Positions 24,729-35,215 of a DNA stretch of 64,000 nt are shown here, in pieces. Position 1 is the stretch's first letter. Every line of letters begins with the position of its first letter. The translations under genes were made by a program, and so were the position numbers. Below the pieces are notes generated by a model, which was given only the letters and a program-made list of their open reading frames with translations, was not told where the DNA came from and ran no database searches. This stretch comes from Novipirellula aureliae (lineage in GTDB: Bacteria > Planctomycetota > Planctomycetia > Pirellulales > Pirellulaceae). Location: NCBI RefSeq assembly GCF_007860185.1, contig NZ_SJPY01000003.1, positions 1 to 64,000 on the forward strand, given 5' to 3'.

Positions 24729-25181
24729 TCAAAACAATCCCAATGAATCATCGTCGTCAGACTCATCCTCTTTTTCGGTGCTAATTTGTCGCCGTTTCGC
24801 TTTGCTTGTCTTGGCTGCATCGCGGCTTTGGCGGCCAGCCTTTTGGGGTTCTTCCGCAGATGATGAGTCATCAAAATCGTTGGCGATGGGGTTGCCGTCT
24901 GCATCCACACCTGACAAGACCATCACCTTCTGCTGAGCCGCCGTCAGTAAGGATTGGCATTGATTCAGTCGTTTAATCCCCACTTCGTATTGGGTCAACG
25001 AATCGCTCAGGCCAAGTTCACCTCGTTCGAGATCGCGGACGATTTGCTCGACCTCTCCGAGAGCGGTTTCAAAATCGATCGGTACTTCTGAATCGGTGGG
25101 TTCTTTGCTCTCTGGATGCAGGCCGCTGTCGCGATTACCAGAACCATCATTACTCGTCGTAGACTTCTTCTTTTTTGCCAT
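24729..25181 (-). CDS. xseB: Exodeoxyribonuclease VII small subunit
   Basis: 150 residues from the ATG giving MAKKKKS. The core (IDFETALGEVEQIVRDLERGELGLSDSLTQYEVGIKRLNQCQSLLTAAQQKV) matches the 60-80 residue XseB family. Both ends are extended: a basic/acidic N-terminal tail and a long charged C-terminal tail ending EDESDDDDSLGLF. It is one of several small subunits per large subunit in the nuclease that degrades single-stranded DNA. xseA is not in the adjacent sequence on either side. Confidence 0.88.
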   Translation of the reverse strand: MAKKKKSTTSNDGSGNRDSGLHPESKEPTDSEVPIDFETALGEVEQIVRDLERGELGLSDSLTQYEVGIKRLNQCQSLLTAAQQKVMVLSGVDADGNPIANDFDDSSSAEEPQKAGRQSRDAAKTSKAKRRQISTEKEDESDDDDSLGLF

Positions 25182-25323
25182 GAGCTTTTTTTGACAGGGT
25201 TTTAGTTTCAACCTAGATATTAGAGCAGGGATGCTACAAAAGCGACGCAGAACCTAGTTTAACGCTTCAGGCGGTCAAGCGGTATGAGGTTCGAGTGGTT
25301 ACCCAATCAATAAATTGATCGAA

Positions 25324-26403
25324 ATGTCCCGGAAGTCACAAAAAAACCGAATTCGCAACATCGATGCAACTGCCGATGCGACGGAATTGCTCTTTGAAGC
25401 GGTGACGGGAAATTCGGAATTATTGTTGCAATTGGTCGCCGAGTTTTCGGATCTTCGACAAGTCCTCGATTCGGCTGTCCAAGCCGACACGCCCCCAAAC
25501 CTCGCCGATTCTGTCCTCGCCGATTCAAACCCCGCCGATTCAGAGCCCGCCGATTCAGAGCCCGCCGATTCCGATCCCGCCGATTTGGCAACAACGCTTG
25601 ACCTTGAAACAAGTGGCCAGGTAGAAACAAGTGGCCAGCTAGAGTTGATCGAGTGCGAATTTGAATCCCTTCGGCAAAGAATCGAAGAGCTCGAATCTCA
25701 GAACGAAGAGCTTGAATGTGACAATTCCGAGCTTCGTCGCCAAAATGAGGAATTGGCGAGCAAGGTTGCGGACGCAAATGTTCAGCGGTCGATCAAGAGT
25801 GCAAACTCGCTCCGTAGTGAATCGCTTTCCTGGGAAGAGCGAAAACAATTGATATTTCGCCAAATGGAAGAGGATTCGTTCGATGCCGAGGCCTTCATTA
25901 CCAATACAATTCAAAAACATTTAACGGAAGAGGAATCAGCGGAGCCATTGGACGAATCGGCCGCTACGCTCGATCCAATCTCTTATGTTGACGAGCTGAA
26001 CCAAGAACTCGATCGTCTCAACCGAGACCTTGCTCGCCGCGAAAGAGAGATTCGCGAGCTCAACCATTTACTTGAACAACGACCCGAGCAGAGCCAAGAG
26101 GGGATGGCGATTGGCGCTGCGGCAATCGCCAGTATGGTCGATAGCGATGAGCTGATTCAAGAAGAACGCTATCGTTTGCAGGAACTCCAAGTCGAGTGGG
26201 AAGAAAAATTCCGTCAAACGGAGATTGAAGCATCCCTGGAAAGAGCCAAACTGTCACGCGAGCGTCAAGAGTTGATCAAGCGGACTGCCGAACTTGAAGA
26301 ACAACTCGAACACATGCGTCATGACATTCGGCAAGCCGAGCAAGCGGACGGCCATTCACGAAAATGGTTGGCAAAGCTAGGGCTGGCTGGGAACGACAAT
26401 TAG
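25324..26403 (+). CDS. Coiled-coil protein of unknown function
   Basis: 359 residues from the ATG at 25324. Long heptad-rich segments (about 100-155, 215-250 and 275-345: ESLRQRIEELESQNEELECDN style) indicate a coiled coil. Residues about 60-95 are a repeat of (S/D)xPAD units from short DNA repeats (25500-25590), and TSGQ occurs twice nearby. No membrane segment. Divergent from xseB, with the start regions about 140 bases apart. A structural or scaffolding role is plausible but not shown. Confidence 0.65.
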   Translation: MSRKSQKNRIRNIDATADATELLFEAVTGNSELLLQLVAEFSDLRQVLDSAVQADTPPNLADSVLADSNPADSEPADSEPADSDPADLATTLDLETSGQVETSGQLELIECEFESLRQRIEELESQNEELECDNSELRRQNEELASKVADANVQRSIKSANSLRSESLSWEERKQLIFRQMEEDSFDAEAFITNTIQKHLTEEESAEPLDESAATLDPISYVDELNQELDRLNRDLARREREIRELNHLLEQRPEQSQEGMAIGAAAIASMVDSDELIQEERYRLQELQVEWEEKFRQTEIEASLERAKLSRERQELIKRTAELEEQLEHMRHDIRQAEQADGHSRKWLAKLGLAGNDN

Positions 26404-26439
26404 AGGCGAGTTTACGCGAATTAGAGGCGAGCTTACGCG
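26400..26439 (+). repeat. Direct repeat TTAGAGGCGAG(T/C)TTACGCG, two copies
   Basis: 19-bp near-identical copies at about 26400-26418 and 26421-26439, right at and after the stop of the coiled-coil gene. The remaining space to 26699 shows no gene or clear promoter. Confidence 0.6.
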
Positions 26440-26699
26440 GAGTGGAATCCAGCGTTGGTAATAGGCGGCTAGTGAGAAACGTGGGACGCTTAGCTTAGAC
26501 AGATACGGGTGTTCACTGTCTAGGTTTGTTTTTCTTGCGGTTTTGTCGCAAATCGGACGCCAAATTCGTGGTGGTGATGGAACTTTTTATGTTATCAAGG
26601 CATCCGACCGTAAACGGAACGCATTGCTTGCGTTCCCAATGGATACTAAAACTTAAAAAGCTTCCCTGGCGGGGATAACGTCAAAACGGCCAGTCAATC

Positions 26700-27983
26700 A
26701 TGTCAGTGCCCAAAGAACTTCTCGAATCGATGCTGAGTGCGTACATGGATGACGTGCTTAGCCCCGACGAACGCACTCGCGTCGAACAGATGCTTGCGGG
26801 CGATTCTTCAATGCGTGCCCAGCTCGAAGAGATGCGAACCAATCGAGCAGCGCTGCGGCAAATTCACGGCATGGATTCTGAATACAAATTGCCAGATCAT
26901 TTTGCTTCGTCGGTGATCGAAGCGACGGTAGAACGGGCTCGACGTGAAGGGCTTGCCGATGAGCATCCGGTCATGCGGTTGGCCGAACAGCCGATCACTC
27001 ACCCCTCTCGCTCGCGGTCCTATGCGAAAGTCGCTACCGCGGTTGCGGCCCTTGCGGCATCGATTGCGATCGCTGTCGTTGCGGTCCGTGGTACTGCAGA
27101 CCCGGAGACGGTTGCCCAGCGACCACCATCGATACCGTCGCAGCCAAATGGTGACTTATCCAATACGCTATTGGACCCCGCCAGCCTAGCGACATCGGTT
27201 GACGTTGCCGCCGATCGAGATATGGAAGCGTCCAGCGAGTCGGCTGATCCAACGGCGCTCGCTTCTTCGAGCGACTCTACCCAACCGCTGCAAACCGATC
27301 GGTCGATGGAATCAGGCCCGGCAATTCCTGATGGAAACGCAATTGCGTCAGCCTCGGTAGCGGCTTCGCAATCAGAGGCGACGCGGCAATCAGAGGCGAT
27401 TCGGCAATCCACCCCGTTGGCAGCGAGGGCGAAGTCGGTCGTTCCGGTGTCGGCAATTTTAGTGCTTGAAGTTCGTCTAACGATGTCTGGAGTCGATAGC
27501 GACGCTGTTTCGCAGGCTATGGAGTTAGGAGGAATCGAGGCGGTAAGCCGTAAGGCGATTGACGAGGACGTTGTTCGCTTTGCGAAACAAAGCACTCAAT
27601 TGCCAGCAGACGAATTGCCGTCAGCGTCCGTCTTGTATCTACAAGCTCCGATGAAGAAGCTTGATCGCTTCATCAATCACTTGGTTGCTGACGACAAAGG
27701 GGTTGATTCGGTACGGATGAGTCTAGCGACCGAGACGCCGTTGGTCCGGTTGGTGAACTCGATACGAGCGGTCGATCCAACGACGATTCAATCGGAAAGT
27801 AGCTCGTGGCAATTGGATGCAGGGCAGCGAGGCAATCGGACATTGGCGAGTCACTTGAGCAATCGAGCGTTCGCGGGACTTGATCGTAACACCGCGCGAA
27901 TGGGCGTGGTCAGTAGCGTCGGTTCCGCGTCAACCTCTCCATCCGACGATGTACCCGCTTCGATTTTGATCGTCGTCCGCTAG
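26700..27983 (+). CDS. Anti-sigma-factor-like single-pass membrane protein
   Basis: 427 residues. The N-terminal 80 (LLESMLSAYMDDVLSPDERTRVEQMLAGDSSMRAQLEEMR) have the zinc-less anti-sigma domain pattern that binds ECF sigma factors in the cytoplasm. One membrane helix follows (VATAVAALAASIAIAVVAV, about 108-128). A long Ser/Ala-rich stretch (about 135-250) leads to a folded periplasmic domain (about 250-427) I do not recognise. No ECF sigma gene is adjacent on either side, which is unusual. The ATG at 26700 is well placed. Confidence 0.7.
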   Translation: MSVPKELLESMLSAYMDDVLSPDERTRVEQMLAGDSSMRAQLEEMRTNRAALRQIHGMDSEYKLPDHFASSVIEATVERARREGLADEHPVMRLAEQPITHPSRSRSYAKVATAVAALAASIAIAVVAVRGTADPETVAQRPPSIPSQPNGDLSNTLLDPASLATSVDVAADRDMEASSESADPTALASSSDSTQPLQTDRSMESGPAIPDGNAIASASVAASQSEATRQSEAIRQSTPLAARAKSVVPVSAILVLEVRLTMSGVDSDAVSQAMELGGIEAVSRKAIDEDVVRFAKQSTQLPADELPSASVLYLQAPMKKLDRFINHLVADDKGVDSVRMSLATETPLVRLVNSIRAVDPTTIQSESSSWQLDAGQRGNRTLASHLSNRAFAGLDRNTARMGVVSSVGSASTSPSDDVPASILIVVR

Positions 27984-28429
27984 ACGATTCGAAGGCCTTC
28001 GAAAGTCTTCTTCGACATTCTTTAGGCGTTTTCGGCGAAACATTGCTCAGCTTTCCGAGCGGGTAGCGTCCATTGATTGGCCCGGCCCGACTTTCGATCA
28101 GCAGGCCGACGGCGCATTCCGCGCGGAGCGCAGAGCGACAAACGCCGGGAAACCATACGTTTCGAGATAACGACGGATAAAGCAACGGAGAGTCGAAACG
28201 CGGGCTATGAGCACGCGATTGCTGGTGTGTCGTTCGTACTGGATTTTCAGGCGGACTCCCTCTACCGATTGGATTCTTCTTCCCATCGTCCTCCCTCGTT
28301 CGTTTAAGTGTTCCTTCGCACCTACTCGCAAGCGCGTTTTGAGCGTATAACGTGTTTTCACTGGATCCGATTTCACTTAGACATCCTCGCGTCGTTTACG
28401 TAGGGGATGCGCGATGGAGTAAAACGTAG
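27984..28429. other. Intergenic upstream of thiC
   Basis: 446 bases. I looked for the THI-box conserved parts of a TPP riboswitch (CUGAGA and the ACCUGAUC region) and did not find them. No gene is supported. Confidence 0.4.
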
Positions 28430-29764
<1,335 letters not shown>

Positions 29765-29769
29765 GGCAG

Positions 29770-30711
29770 ATGACTCGAGACGCATTTCAAACCTCCCGTC
29801 GCCTACGTGAAAACATCGAAACGGTCCTCTTTGGTAAAAACGAAGTGGTCGAGATGTTGGTCGTTGCGATGTTAGCGGGGGAGCATATTTTGCTCGAAGA
29901 CGTGCCTGGCGTTGGTAAAACGTTGGCGGCCAAGGCGCTTGCCCATTCGCTCGATGGGAAATTTTCGCGGCTGCAATTCACTCCCGATTTGTTGCCGTCG
30001 GACATTACCGGCAGCATGATTTATCGGAGTGATCGGCAGGAGTTCGAGTTCTGCCCTGGCCCGATTTTTGCCAACGTGGTTTTGGCGGATGAAATCAATC
30101 GAGCACCGCCGCGTACGCAGTCTGCGCTGCTTGAGGCGATGAGCGAAGGCAGCGTTTCGGTGGATGGAACGACTCATCCGTTGCCCAAACCCTTTATCGT
30201 TGTCGCGACGCAAAACCCATTTGAATTCGAGGGCACCTACGCGTTGCCGGAAAGTCAACTGGATCGATTTTTGCTGCGAACTTCGTTGGGCTATCCCGAT
30301 CGCAGATGGGAACAGCAAGTATTGTCAACTCACCGCAGTGGTGAACCGGTCGATCGACTCGAGGCGGTCGCCACCATCGACTCGATTATCCACGCACAAT
30401 CGGTCGTCCGCGATACCCGATTCGATGCGAGCTTAGTTGATTACCTACTCGATGTTGTCGATGCCACGCGAAACCATCCTGGATTTGAATTTGGCGTCAG
30501 CACTCGTGGAGCGCTGAGTTTCTATCGAGGTTGCCAGGCGCGGGCGGTTTCGCAATCGCGTGATTTTGTCACCCCCGATGATATCAAAGCGTTGGCGGTC
30601 GCAACGTTGTCACACCGAGTGGTCCACGACGGGGTGTTTCAAGGTGCGAGTCGGCAAGCTGTTGAAAAACAGATTGCCGAGATATTGGAAAAGGTCATTG
30701 TTCCAACGTGA
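29770..30711 (+). CDS. MoxR-family AAA+ ATPase
   Basis: 313 residues. Walker A VPGVGKT (residues 45-51), Walker B VVLADEINRAPPRTQSALLEAM, sensor ATQNPFEFEGTYALPESQLDRFL, then a lid domain. MoxR proteins act as chaperones that help assemble complexes, almost always encoded with DUF58 proteins, as here. 12 bases before the DUF58 gene. Confidence 0.92.
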   Translation: MTRDAFQTSRRLRENIETVLFGKNEVVEMLVVAMLAGEHILLEDVPGVGKTLAAKALAHSLDGKFSRLQFTPDLLPSDITGSMIYRSDRQEFEFCPGPIFANVVLADEINRAPPRTQSALLEAMSEGSVSVDGTTHPLPKPFIVVATQNPFEFEGTYALPESQLDRFLLRTSLGYPDRRWEQQVLSTHRSGEPVDRLEAVATIDSIIHAQSVVRDTRFDASLVDYLLDVVDATRNHPGFEFGVSTRGALSFYRGCQARAVSQSRDFVTPDDIKALAVATLSHRVVHDGVFQGASRQAVEKQIAEILEKVIVPT

Positions 30712-30723
30712 AAAGGTCCGCAA

Positions 30724-31953
30724 GTGAAATCGTCAACCTCGCGTGTTTGCGAGCGGAAGATCCGGCTGACTCGCCTTGGAGCACACTTTCTATTTGTCGC
30801 CTGTTTTGCAATGTTTGGTGGTGCGCTGCGAGGATTTAATCTGCTGTTGGTGATCGCCGGGATTTTGGTTGGTGCGGTACTGATGCAATGGCGATGGTCA
30901 CGAGCGGCATCGATCCGTTTGTCAATCACTCGAAAATTGCCAAGTGAATTGTTTGCAGGCGAACCCTTCCGGGTCGAGTACACGGTTGGCAACCATGATC
31001 GATGGTTGACGTTTTCGATGCTGCGTCTTGAGGACCGCGCCGTCGCGGTCGGCAAAGGGCAAACCAATGCGACGGTGACCGAGCATTCGGACCAGCGATT
31101 GACGTTATTGCATTCCCATCTCAGTATCGGAAAACTGCGACGAATGGAAACGCAGACGCATTCTTATCCATTTAGCCCGCTAGGTCGTGGTGAATGGGCC
31201 TTTGGGCCGATGGCGGTCACAACGACATTCCCGCTTGATTTGATGGTGTGTCATGTCGGCAACCGAGAACGGGAAACGATTCTCGTCTATCCGAGATTGG
31301 TACCGCTACGGCGTGGGTGGCAGCACGTATTGGCCCGTCAGCGCGGCGGTTCCCATTCAGCGACGCACCGAGGTGGTCGTGGTGAGGGCGTCTTTTTTGG
31401 GCTCCGAGAATGGCGAAACGGCGACAAATTACGCTGGATTCATTGGCGTACGACCGCTCGCATGAATGAACCGGTGGTTTGTCAGTATGATCGACCAAGG
31501 CGGTATGACCTATGCTTGCTTTTGGATGCCTATTGGGAGTCCGAGGCAGAGGATGATTCAAACGTGGAGACGGCGATTAGCGTCGTTGCAACCATGATCA
31601 TGCAACTCACCTCGGAAAACTCGAATCGGGTCGTTCTAGCAGCCAGCGGAAAAACATTCGTTTCGGCTCTTTCGAATGGAGCGATAAAAAATCAGAAACA
31701 CTTGCTCCAAATATTGGCTAAGATACAACCATCGGATTCGCCTCGTTTAATCGACGCGATGGAGGATGCAGCAAAAAGGGGAAAGATTAGAAACATTGTT
31801 GTCGTCAGTCCCCGCGCACAAGAGGCGGCATTTGAGTCCATCGGTCCAGCGTCCCGCGAACAGCTCCATCGCTGGATAAGCCATGGAATGCTACGTTGGA
31901 TTAATGTATCGGATCAAGAAACACGAATTGTGGAAGCCGAACGCCATGTCTAA
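30724..31953 (+). CDS. DUF58-domain membrane protein
   Basis: 409 residues. Two membrane helices near the N-terminus (FLFVACFAMFGGAL, LLLVIAGILVGAVLMQW). The DUF58 signature is GVFFGLREWRNGDKLRWIHWRTTARM (split around residue 220-245), followed by a von Willebrand-like fold. Forms a unit with the MoxR ATPase upstream and the transglutaminase-like protein downstream, whose start overlaps this stop by 8 bases. Role in the cell envelope is inferred from the family. Confidence 0.88.
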   Translation: MKSSTSRVCERKIRLTRLGAHFLFVACFAMFGGALRGFNLLLVIAGILVGAVLMQWRWSRAASIRLSITRKLPSELFAGEPFRVEYTVGNHDRWLTFSMLRLEDRAVAVGKGQTNATVTEHSDQRLTLLHSHLSIGKLRRMETQTHSYPFSPLGRGEWAFGPMAVTTTFPLDLMVCHVGNRERETILVYPRLVPLRRGWQHVLARQRGGSHSATHRGGRGEGVFFGLREWRNGDKLRWIHWRTTARMNEPVVCQYDRPRRYDLCLLLDAYWESEAEDDSNVETAISVVATMIMQLTSENSNRVVLAASGKTFVSALSNGAIKNQKHLLQILAKIQPSDSPRLIDAMEDAAKRGKIRNIVVVSPRAQEAAFESIGPASREQLHRWISHGMLRWINVSDQETRIVEAERHV

Positions 31954-34606
31954 CCGCTTTCCAACCGACCGATCGAAGCCAAAAGTCCAGTCGTCGATGG
32001 GTCAGCAAATCGAATCGTTTCGGCACGGATTGCAGACACGTCTCGCGAAGCTTGTCGATCGAAAACCACAGATGGCGCGAGAGCCGAAATCGATCGAGGC
32101 GAAGCCGAAGCTTGATGAGTCCAAACGCTCCGAAGAGTTACTGGTTGATAAGCGAGTGCGGCTGATTTTTGCGCTTCTGTCGTTGTTGGGCGGACTGGTT
32201 TTAGCGGGTGATGGTGAAACGCACTCGTTCGCCCTGATTGCGATCTTCTTTGCGGTCTTCGGCTACCTTTTCGTCGATTGGTTGGAGTTTTTTTCGCTGC
32301 CACCCATGTTGGCCTATCTCGCCATGATCGGATCGGCCTTCTACTGCGTCAGCGATTTTCTCTACTTCAATCCAGATAGTCGATTTGGTATCTCGCTGAG
32401 TCTTCAGCATACCGCAAGCAGTCACTTGGTCGCTGTATCGCAGTTGCTTGTGCTTGTTCAAGCGATCTTGATGTTGCAATCCAAGACGCGGCGGGTCTGC
32501 GAGCAACTGTGCGTGTTTTGTTTGTTGGAGCTCGTCGTCGCAGCCGTTTTTAACAATACAATAAGCTTTGGTATTCTTTTGATCCCGATCGGAATCTTTT
32601 CCGCCTGGGGGCTAACGATCTTGTCGGCTGCGAAGGCGATCGAAACCGAAGAGGCGCCGATCACGATCCAAATGGCTCGAATGTCGGTACTGCTAATGCT
32701 GATCCCGGCAACACTTTTGATTGGTGGAACCTTTTTTTATGCTATTCCAAGGACAACCGATGCGGCGCAGATGGATAGTCGCGGAAATGCGATCGTCGGT
32801 TTTAGCGACGTCGTTCGGCTCGAGCAGTTTGGACAGATGTTGCAATCCAACGATGCCGCATTGCATATTTGGTTGACGAATCGAATCACGGGAGAACCTT
32901 ATACGGCCAATGGTGGCATCTATCTTCGCGGGCGTGTGCTCGAAACGTATCGGTCGCGGGTCGATATTGAGCGTCCCAAATCGGAATGGTCTTCGATCTT
33001 GGCTGGTCCTGTGAATGGGTCGCATCGGTTTCCTGCCGAGTTCAATTCGGCTCGGCAGAGCGACTATCTTTTTTACGATGTCGTGGACGCGAAAGTGGAT
33101 TGCGAAGCGAGTCAGAGTGCGGCTTTGTTCGCAATCGCGCCCTATTTCGAAGTGGAACAGGGTCAGCCTATTTTTCACCAACTCGATCGCTGGACCCTGC
33201 TACGTTGGCATGATGACCAAAATGGTTTTCCCCCCTTAAAGTATGTGTTTGGCACCAATGCATTTCATCAGGGGTATCAAACTCGGTTCGTTGCTCGCTT
33301 TGCTGAGGACGAAAGGTTGAAATTGGTCTACCACCCGCTCGATTTGGAGGCCTACGCGGAGGATTTCCCTCTGAGTGAAGAGGAATATTTCCAACTCGAG
33401 CAGCTGCACAAGCGAAAACAAGATGAAATCATTGAAAATTACGTTCAAGATCTTTTGGTGTTCGATGCCAAATCAATGCCAACGATCAAGCGGATAGCGG
33501 ACTCGATCGTGGCAAACATTCCCGAAGCGGATCGAAATCCTTACTCGATTGCACAACAGCTTGAAAGTTTTTTTTCGAGTGCGAACCGATTTCAATACTC
33601 TTTGAACCTGAATTCGACACCTCAATCGGGTGTCGATCCGATTGAGCAGTTTGTGGCAACGGATCGTACAGGTCATTGTCAATACTACGCTTCGGCACTT
33701 GCGATGATGTTGCGAAGCCAAGGCATCCCTGCACGATTGGTGGTCGGCTACTACACCAATGACTATAACGAAATGGGGTCCTACTATCTGGCTCGTCAAT
33801 CGCACGCCCACGCATGGGTCGAGGCACTCATTGACAAGCAAGACATCGAGTCGGTTGTTTATGGGCAACCGATATCCGATCAATACTGGTACCGGTTGGA
33901 CCCGACACCGGGTTCAAGTGATATCAGCGTGGCCAAGACCTCGGCTGGGGATGTTTTCGAATTCGCGAAAACGTTATGGAAGGGCTACGTTGTCGACGTT
34001 AGCCCGGAAAAGAAAGCTAGCCAAGGGATGGAGTCGGGCGAGGCGTCGATTAGTCAAATCGCCGAATCGAGAAATAATTTGGCTTGGTGGTTCGAAACAA
34101 CGATGGCCAATATTCGAGCTGGCGATCTTGGTGGTGGGGCGTTTGCGAACAAGCAACGCTTTTCATGGCCTGCGGCGATCCTTGGCGTTGGGATGACGTT
34201 AGCCGTGGCTGTCATCGGCCGATTCGCAATCACACCAAGAGCGAGAAGAAAAAAACAGAACGCTGCTCTGGCAAGTCGATCAAGGGTCAAGTTCTATGCC
34301 GACGCAACCGATTGTCTTGCCAAAGTCGGGATTGAACGCGGACCGGCACAAACGCCAGGCGAGTTTGCCGAAATGGCCGCAGCTCGCCTCAGGTCCTTTC
34401 ATCCATCGGCTCATCGAAGAGACGGTTCCGATGATATGCAGCCGATCGAAGGGTCGCTGGAGTTGCTGACCGATGCATTCCAACAAATACGTTACGGAGG
34501 TGGGGCGAGAGATGGGTTGTGCGACGATTCCAACCAGATTTCGCTGGCACTAAAAACGTTGAGGAACCATGTCAGAAAGATCGGTCGTCGGCGGACGATG
34601 GAGTAG
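31946..34606 (+). CDS. TgpA-like transmembrane transglutaminase (DUF3488 - transglutaminase - DUF4129)
   Basis: 886 residues from the ATG at 31946 (MSNRFPTD), chosen for overlap with the DUF58 stop. After a basic 60-residue tail, five or six membrane helices (about 65-285) form the DUF3488 part. A periplasmic domain carries the transglutaminase triad: Cys578 in TGHCQYYASALAMMLRSQGIPARLVVGY, His in SHAHAWVEA, and Asp in YWYRLDPTPG. A last membrane helix (WPAAILGVGMTLAVAVIG) leads to a cytoplasmic DUF4129-like tail. Pseudomonas TgpA of this family is essential, but the substrate is unknown. Confidence 0.9.
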   Translation: MSNRFPTDRSKPKVQSSMGQQIESFRHGLQTRLAKLVDRKPQMAREPKSIEAKPKLDESKRSEELLVDKRVRLIFALLSLLGGLVLAGDGETHSFALIAIFFAVFGYLFVDWLEFFSLPPMLAYLAMIGSAFYCVSDFLYFNPDSRFGISLSLQHTASSHLVAVSQLLVLVQAILMLQSKTRRVCEQLCVFCLLELVVAAVFNNTISFGILLIPIGIFSAWGLTILSAAKAIETEEAPITIQMARMSVLLMLIPATLLIGGTFFYAIPRTTDAAQMDSRGNAIVGFSDVVRLEQFGQMLQSNDAALHIWLTNRITGEPYTANGGIYLRGRVLETYRSRVDIERPKSEWSSILAGPVNGSHRFPAEFNSARQSDYLFYDVVDAKVDCEASQSAALFAIAPYFEVEQGQPIFHQLDRWTLLRWHDDQNGFPPLKYVFGTNAFHQGYQTRFVARFAEDERLKLVYHPLDLEAYAEDFPLSEEEYFQLEQLHKRKQDEIIENYVQDLLVFDAKSMPTIKRIADSIVANIPEADRNPYSIAQQLESFFSSANRFQYSLNLNSTPQSGVDPIEQFVATDRTGHCQYYASALAMMLRSQGIPARLVVGYYTNDYNEMGSYYLARQSHAHAWVEALIDKQDIESVVYGQPISDQYWYRLDPTPGSSDISVAKTSAGDVFEFAKTLWKGYVVDVSPEKKASQGMESGEASISQIAESRNNLAWWFETTMANIRAGDLGGGAFANKQRFSWPAAILGVGMTLAVAVIGRFAITPRARRKKQNAALASRSRVKFYADATDCLAKVGIERGPAQTPGEFAEMAAARLRSFHPSAHRRDGSDDMQPIEGSLELLTDAFQQIRYGGGARDGLCDDSNQISLALKTLRNHVRKIGRRRTME

Positions 34607-34659
34607 CTTGCTCGTCATCTTGCTAAATTTTCTAACATTGAAAGAACCCTACTTCCTTC

Positions 34660-34908
34660 ATGGCTCACAATCACTTGGGTGCGCTGTTGAATCTTGGTGT
34701 GATCGCCGCGAATCAGCAACAATCGCGCAAAGCGATCGACCATTTCGAGCAAGTTTTGGAGCTCGAGCCAAAGCATTTGGCAGCGACATTCAACTTGTCC
34801 GCGATGCATGAATCAATCGGCGAGTCCGAGCAGGCCCAACGCTACTTTCAACGCGCTGAGCAGAGCCGAAAGGACGCTGGGTTCGAGCTAGTGCATTTTG
34901 ATTTTTGA
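34660..34908 (+). CDS. Small TPR protein
   Basis: 82 residues covering two TPR units: LGALLNLGVIAANQQQSRKAIDHFEQVLELEPK and AATFNLSAMHESIGESEQAQRYFQRA. Such a short TPR protein is either a stand-alone adaptor or the surviving end of a longer gene; upstream sequence in the same frame does not continue the repeat. No strong ribosome-binding site. 53 bases after the transglutaminase gene. Confidence 0.55.
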   Translation: MAHNHLGALLNLGVIAANQQQSRKAIDHFEQVLELEPKHLAATFNLSAMHESIGESEQAQRYFQRAEQSRKDAGFELVHFDF

Positions 34909-34910
34909 CG

Positions 34911-35215
34911 TGGCTGGGGCTTCCAGCCCCAGTTGAGAAGAACGCTGTGGCTAGAAGCCACAGCCACGAAACACGCAGCCTACGGCTTTTTGCAAAATGG
35001 TCTAGAGAATGAGTCAGGCGAAAGAGCCATTTACCCCATTTTTTGACTCATTCAACGGTAGTGAATCAAGCATGCGGTAGGAGTAGGCCGTGAAAGGCGG
35101 CCGGAGTCTCACTCTCGAGTCTTCTTTCGCATGCGCGCGAAGACTCATGCCAAAGCGTGTAGAATGCTGTTAGCTGGTCGATTTTGTTTTCTTTGTTTGG
35201 AAAGGATATTCTGGG
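34911..35215. other. Intergenic with two family palindromes
   Basis: At 34911-34970: TGGGGCTTCCAGCCCCA and TGTGGCTAGAAGCCACA, each flanked by CGTGGC or GCCACG. Both have the GGCT-3nt-AGCC core of the array at 46.15 kb but different outer arms. The rest (to 35215) shows no gene; AAAGGATA just before 35216 may be the ribosome-binding site of the next gene. Confidence 0.6.

Noticed and set aside
24353-24936. Several overlapping frames rich in NWAVQIG units
   Set aside because: Translation of the 14-bp tandem repeat; not genes.
27984-28429. TPP riboswitch upstream of thiC
   Set aside because: The conserved CUGAGA and ACCUGAUC-type parts were not found.
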